A stretch of DNA of 38,542 bases. Source: Coemansia sp. RSA 1804 (taxonomy: Eukaryota > Kickxellomycota > Kickxellomycetes > Kickxellales > Kickxellaceae). Positions 36,531 through 38,542 of the stretch are shown here, piece after piece. The stretch spans positions 1 through 38,542 of the forward strand of contig JANBTH010000086.1 in assembly GCA_027578815.1 (NCBI GenBank), written 5' to 3'. Numbering within the stretch: the stretch's first letter is position 1; each line of letters starts with the position of its first letter. A program made the translations under genes and the position numbers. The notes under the pieces are model-generated. The model saw only the letters and a list, made by a program, of their open reading frames with translations. It made no database searches and had not been told where the DNA came from.

Positions 36531-37976
36531 ATGTTCAGCCAGACGGCAACAGCAGCAGCTAAAAGAGAGACTGGAGGAGGCGATGGGTCAGCGGCACCAG
36601 AGGTGGTTAGACGATCGCGGTATCCGACGCGGCTGACAGTGTATAATGAGCCGCCGGAGCTGGAGGTGAGCATCGAGGAGTTTGAGGGGTTTGCTCTAGA
36701 CAGACTGCAGGTGCTACGCGCGATAGAGGATGCGCAGCTAAGGGCTCGCGGCGAAGAAGATATGCGCAAGCGCGTAAACGAGGCACTGGAGAAGCACCTG
36801 CCGCTGCACACGAACAGATCAAAGGTGTCCCCGCGACAACTGGTTGCAGAGAGGCGCAAGGACCATGTATCGCACTTTATTCTTCGGCTGGCATTCAGCC
36901 GAACCGAGGAACTGCGCGGGTGGTTTCTGCGGTACGAAAGCGCACTGCTCAAGCACCGGTTCAAGGAGGCGGATCTGGCGGAAAAGCAGGAGCTCCTTGC
37001 AGCAGCCAAACTTAGACTGGATCTGCTGTCGCCTGCAGCAAAGGAGGAGCGGCTTGGAGAGGCAGCGCATTTCTACGCAGCACACGAGCAGCTGTTTGAG
37101 GTGGAGTTTGAGCGGGTTCTGGACCTTGTGTCGCGTCTCCAGGTGGTATTGCAAGGCGGAAGGGCATATGTTCCACAGAGCGAAGTGGTGGCACTGCTTC
37201 TCCACGAGTTTCGACAGACGCTGACACGGGCACTTGCGGTGTGCGCAAAGGCACTACCACAGATGGGTGAGGACGAGCGGCTGGTTCCGGTGCTGCAGAA
37301 TCTCAGCAACCAAACAGCCAGATCAGAGTACCAGTCGACGGGCGTGGCGGGCGCAGTTTCGGCTGATAGCGTTGACGCGCTGGGTGGCAACTTCCCGCTG
37401 TGTATGCAGCATCTTCACACGCAGCTGCTCAGAGACCACCATCTTCGCCACGGCGGAAGAATGCAGCTGGGGCTGTTTCTTAAGGGAATAGGGCTCGACA
37501 TGCAGGAGGCGCTGGTGTATTGGCGCCGCGCCTTCAGTGCTATGACGGATGATCAGTTCCAGAAGGGCTATGCCTACAATATCAGACACAACTACGGCCT
37601 GGAAGGCAAGCGTGCCAATTATTCGCCATACTCGTGCCACCGCATCATCACCACCAATGCGCCCGGCCCCGGCGACCACCACGGCTGCCCCTTCCGCCAC
37701 TTTTCGTCAGAGCGTCTGCGAGCTGCGCTGCACAAGGACCATCTCACCGATTCCGAGGTGCGCGACGTCACCGATCTCGCTGCCGCCGGCCATTGCCAGG
37801 TTGCCTGTACGCGCCATCTCGAGACCGCCATCCAACGCCGCAGCCGCTCCACCCAGCCTGCTCATGTTAGCGCCATCGCCAGCCCCAACCAGTTCTTTGA
37901 CCTATGTGTTGCTGCTGCCAAGCCTGACAGCGCCCAGAACTCCGCCGCCCACTCCACGCTGCCGTCTGGCCCGTAG
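36531..37976 (+). CDS. PRI2: DNA primase large subunit PRI2
   Basis: This is a single exon of 481 residues. PRI2 works with PRI1 in DNA polymerase alpha-primase to start RNA primers. The N-terminal helical domain has YPTRLTVYNEPPELEVSIEE and FALDRLQVLRAIED, a family signature, and KDHVSHFILRLAFSRTEELRGWF. The C-terminal iron-sulfur domain keeps four cysteines in equivalent positions: C291 (FPLCMQHLH), C369 (YSCHRII), C386 (HGCPFRHF) and C426 (QVACTRHLE). The spacing C386-C426 equals that in the human protein. The GYAYNIRHNYGLEGKR block is typical. The last 45 residues are Ser/Ala/Pro-rich and probably flexible. Confidence 0.96.
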   Translation: MFSQTATAAAKRETGGGDGSAAPEVVRRSRYPTRLTVYNEPPELEVSIEEFEGFALDRLQVLRAIEDAQLRARGEEDMRKRVNEALEKHLPLHTNRSKVSPRQLVAERRKDHVSHFILRLAFSRTEELRGWFLRYESALLKHRFKEADLAEKQELLAAAKLRLDLLSPAAKEERLGEAAHFYAAHEQLFEVEFERVLDLVSRLQVVLQGGRAYVPQSEVVALLLHEFRQTLTRALAVCAKALPQMGEDERLVPVLQNLSNQTARSEYQSTGVAGAVSADSVDALGGNFPLCMQHLHTQLLRDHHLRHGGRMQLGLFLKGIGLDMQEALVYWRRAFSAMTDDQFQKGYAYNIRHNYGLEGKRANYSPYSCHRIITTNAPGPGDHHGCPFRHFSSERLRAALHKDHLTDSEVRDVTDLAAAGHCQVACTRHLETAIQRRSRSTQPAHVSAIASPNQFFDLCVAAAKPDSAQNSAAHSTLPSGP

Positions 37977-38387
37977 CTGCTGCTCAACATTCATTTATAT
38001 TTATATATTTGTCCTGATTTTATGTCTTTTAATGCCTTCTGGCTGTGCTGAGCAATAAATGGCTGAAGTCATAGCCTGCTGCTTCCGAATATGCGCTTGG
38101 CACCGCAGCTTGATTTATTGCCTGTCTGTCTTTCTTTTTTCCTTTCTTTCGGATGAACACAGCCCATAGGCGGAAAGCGACAACGGCGTGGCCTCGCATG
38201 CAAAATGCCAAAAGATGAGAAGATAGGAAGGAGCTCCTCAAAGCTTGCCCCCCCCTCCTCTGCCTCTTTGCTTCCCTTTTTTTCCTTTTCCTTTCTTTTC
38301 TCTTTTTCCTTTGCGTTTGTGCATCCTTGCCAATTTAAATCTATTTTTTTCTTTGCTTTCACTTTTGCTTTCTGAATCCAGTTGACA
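37977..38387 (+). other. Intergenic: PRI2 3' flank and promoter of the last gene
   Basis: The first 30 nt after the PRI2 stop include TATTTAT (37998-38004), an AU-rich-element heptamer, and AATAAA at about 38053. The right part is a strongly pyrimidine-rich tract (about 38248-38315) like a core promoter. Antisense frames across the tract are by-products of its composition. Confidence 0.45.
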
Positions 38388-38542
38388 ATGTACAACAACT
38401 ATCGTGACACTGACCCCAACCAGGGCAACTTCAACCGCCCTCCTCCCCAGCAAGGTGGCTACAGCCGTCCTCCTCCCCAGCAAGGCGGCTACGGCCGTCC
38501 TCCTCCTCAGCAAGGCGGCTATGGCGGCGGCGGATATGGTGC
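38388..38542 (+). CDS. N-terminus of a Pro/Gln/Gly-Tyr repeat protein, possibly a metacaspase (cut by window edge)
   Basis: The frame opens at the ATG at 38388 (GACAATGTA) and stays open to the window end (51 full codons). After MYNNYRDTDPNQGNF come three tandem 10-residue units RPPPQQGGY plus one variable residue, encoded by three 30-bp repeats (38433-38522), then a Gly/Tyr stretch. Fungal type-I metacaspases often start with such Pro/Gln/Gly/Tyr prodomains, but other prion-like or annexin-like proteins do too. No catalytic domain is inside the window, so function is open. Confidence 0.75.
   Translation, partial: MYNNYRDTDPNQGNFNRPPPQQGGYSRPPPQQGGYGRPPPQQGGYGGGGYG
38433..38522 (+). repeat. 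Three tandem 30-bp repeats coding RPPPQQGGY units
   Basis: The units 38433-38462, 38463-38492 and 38493-38522 differ by only a few bases and keep the codon phase. Copy number could vary between strains. Confidence 0.85.

Noticed and set aside
37998..38004. UAUUUAU element in the PRI2 3' flank as target of the CCCH protein
   Set aside because: The heptamer is common in AT-rich spacers (another lies near 28878), so one copy is not evidence of regulation.
1..38542. Search for transposons, CRISPR arrays, prokaryotic-type operons or horizontally acquired clusters
   Set aside because: No terminal repeats, transposase motifs, spaced repeats or foreign-looking gene blocks were seen; all confident genes are fungal housekeeping genes.

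Overview
This window is nuclear DNA from a fungus. The gene set is eukaryotic throughout: SRP68, TAF9, ORC3, primase large subunit, HIR3/CABIN1, RPA43, peroxin 12, a PROPPIN and two cytosolic ribosomal proteins. Several members (CCE1/Ydc2-type mitochondrial Holliday junction resolvase, HIR3, FLX1, SRPK/Sky1-type kinase, Ted1/Cdc1-type phosphoesterase) are typical of fungi. Genes are tightly packed. Most are intronless, and the few introns use GT..AG with CTAAC/TACTAAC-like branch points. An early-diverging lineage (for example Kickxellomycotina) would fit, but that is only an impression from protein resemblance.

Layout, left to right. 1-506 (-): N-terminus of a polo/PLK4-like kinase cut by the window edge. 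823-1950 (-): PEX12. 2673-4163 (+): WIPI3/Hsv2-type PROPPIN, 2 exons. 4374-6240 (+): HECT-like E2-binding E3 (UBE3D family), 3 exons. 6623-8893 (+): ORC3. 9091-9951 (-): RPA43. 10376-11714 (+): eS8, 2 exons. 11886-13347 (-): Ted1/PGAP5-like phosphoesterase, 2 exons. 13728-15104 (+): CCE1. 15607-17379 (+): SRPK. 17978-18920 (+): tristetraprolin-type CCCH protein, 2 exons. 19266-25433 (+): HIR3/CABIN1. 25633-26616 (-): FLX1/SLC25A32 carrier. 27071-28674 (+): uS11, 3 exons. 28935-29381 (-): TAF9. 29817-31349 (+): CDC20. 31637-34012 (+): SDA1. 34171-36276 (+): SRP68. 36531-37976 (+): PRI2. 38388-end (+): start of a Pro/Gln/Gly-repeat protein, possibly a metacaspase.

The neighbours do not form one pathway. 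They are housekeeping genes of ribosome production (eS8, uS11, RPA43, SDA1), DNA replication and chromatin (ORC3, PRI2, HIR3), the mitotic cycle (polo-like kinase, CDC20), transcription and RNA control (TAF9, SRPK, CCCH protein), secretion and the ER (SRP68, Ted1-like), peroxisome and autophagy (PEX12, PROPPIN) and mitochondria (CCE1, FLX1). No transposon, tRNA, rRNA or CRISPR array was recognised.

The most interesting signals are regulatory. (a) The two ribosomal protein genes share an exact 14-bp promoter word and an exact 11-bp pyrimidine word. Their unusually long first introns share an exact 11-bp word present three times. (b) Forkhead-type GTAAACA sites cluster upstream of CDC20 (three) and of the polo-like kinase (two). 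(c) PRI2 has an E2F-like TTTGGCGC and an MCB (ACGCGT) upstream. Several genes have tiny first coding exons (3, 4 and 13 nt) that simple ORF calling misses. I saw no clearly novel protein system.
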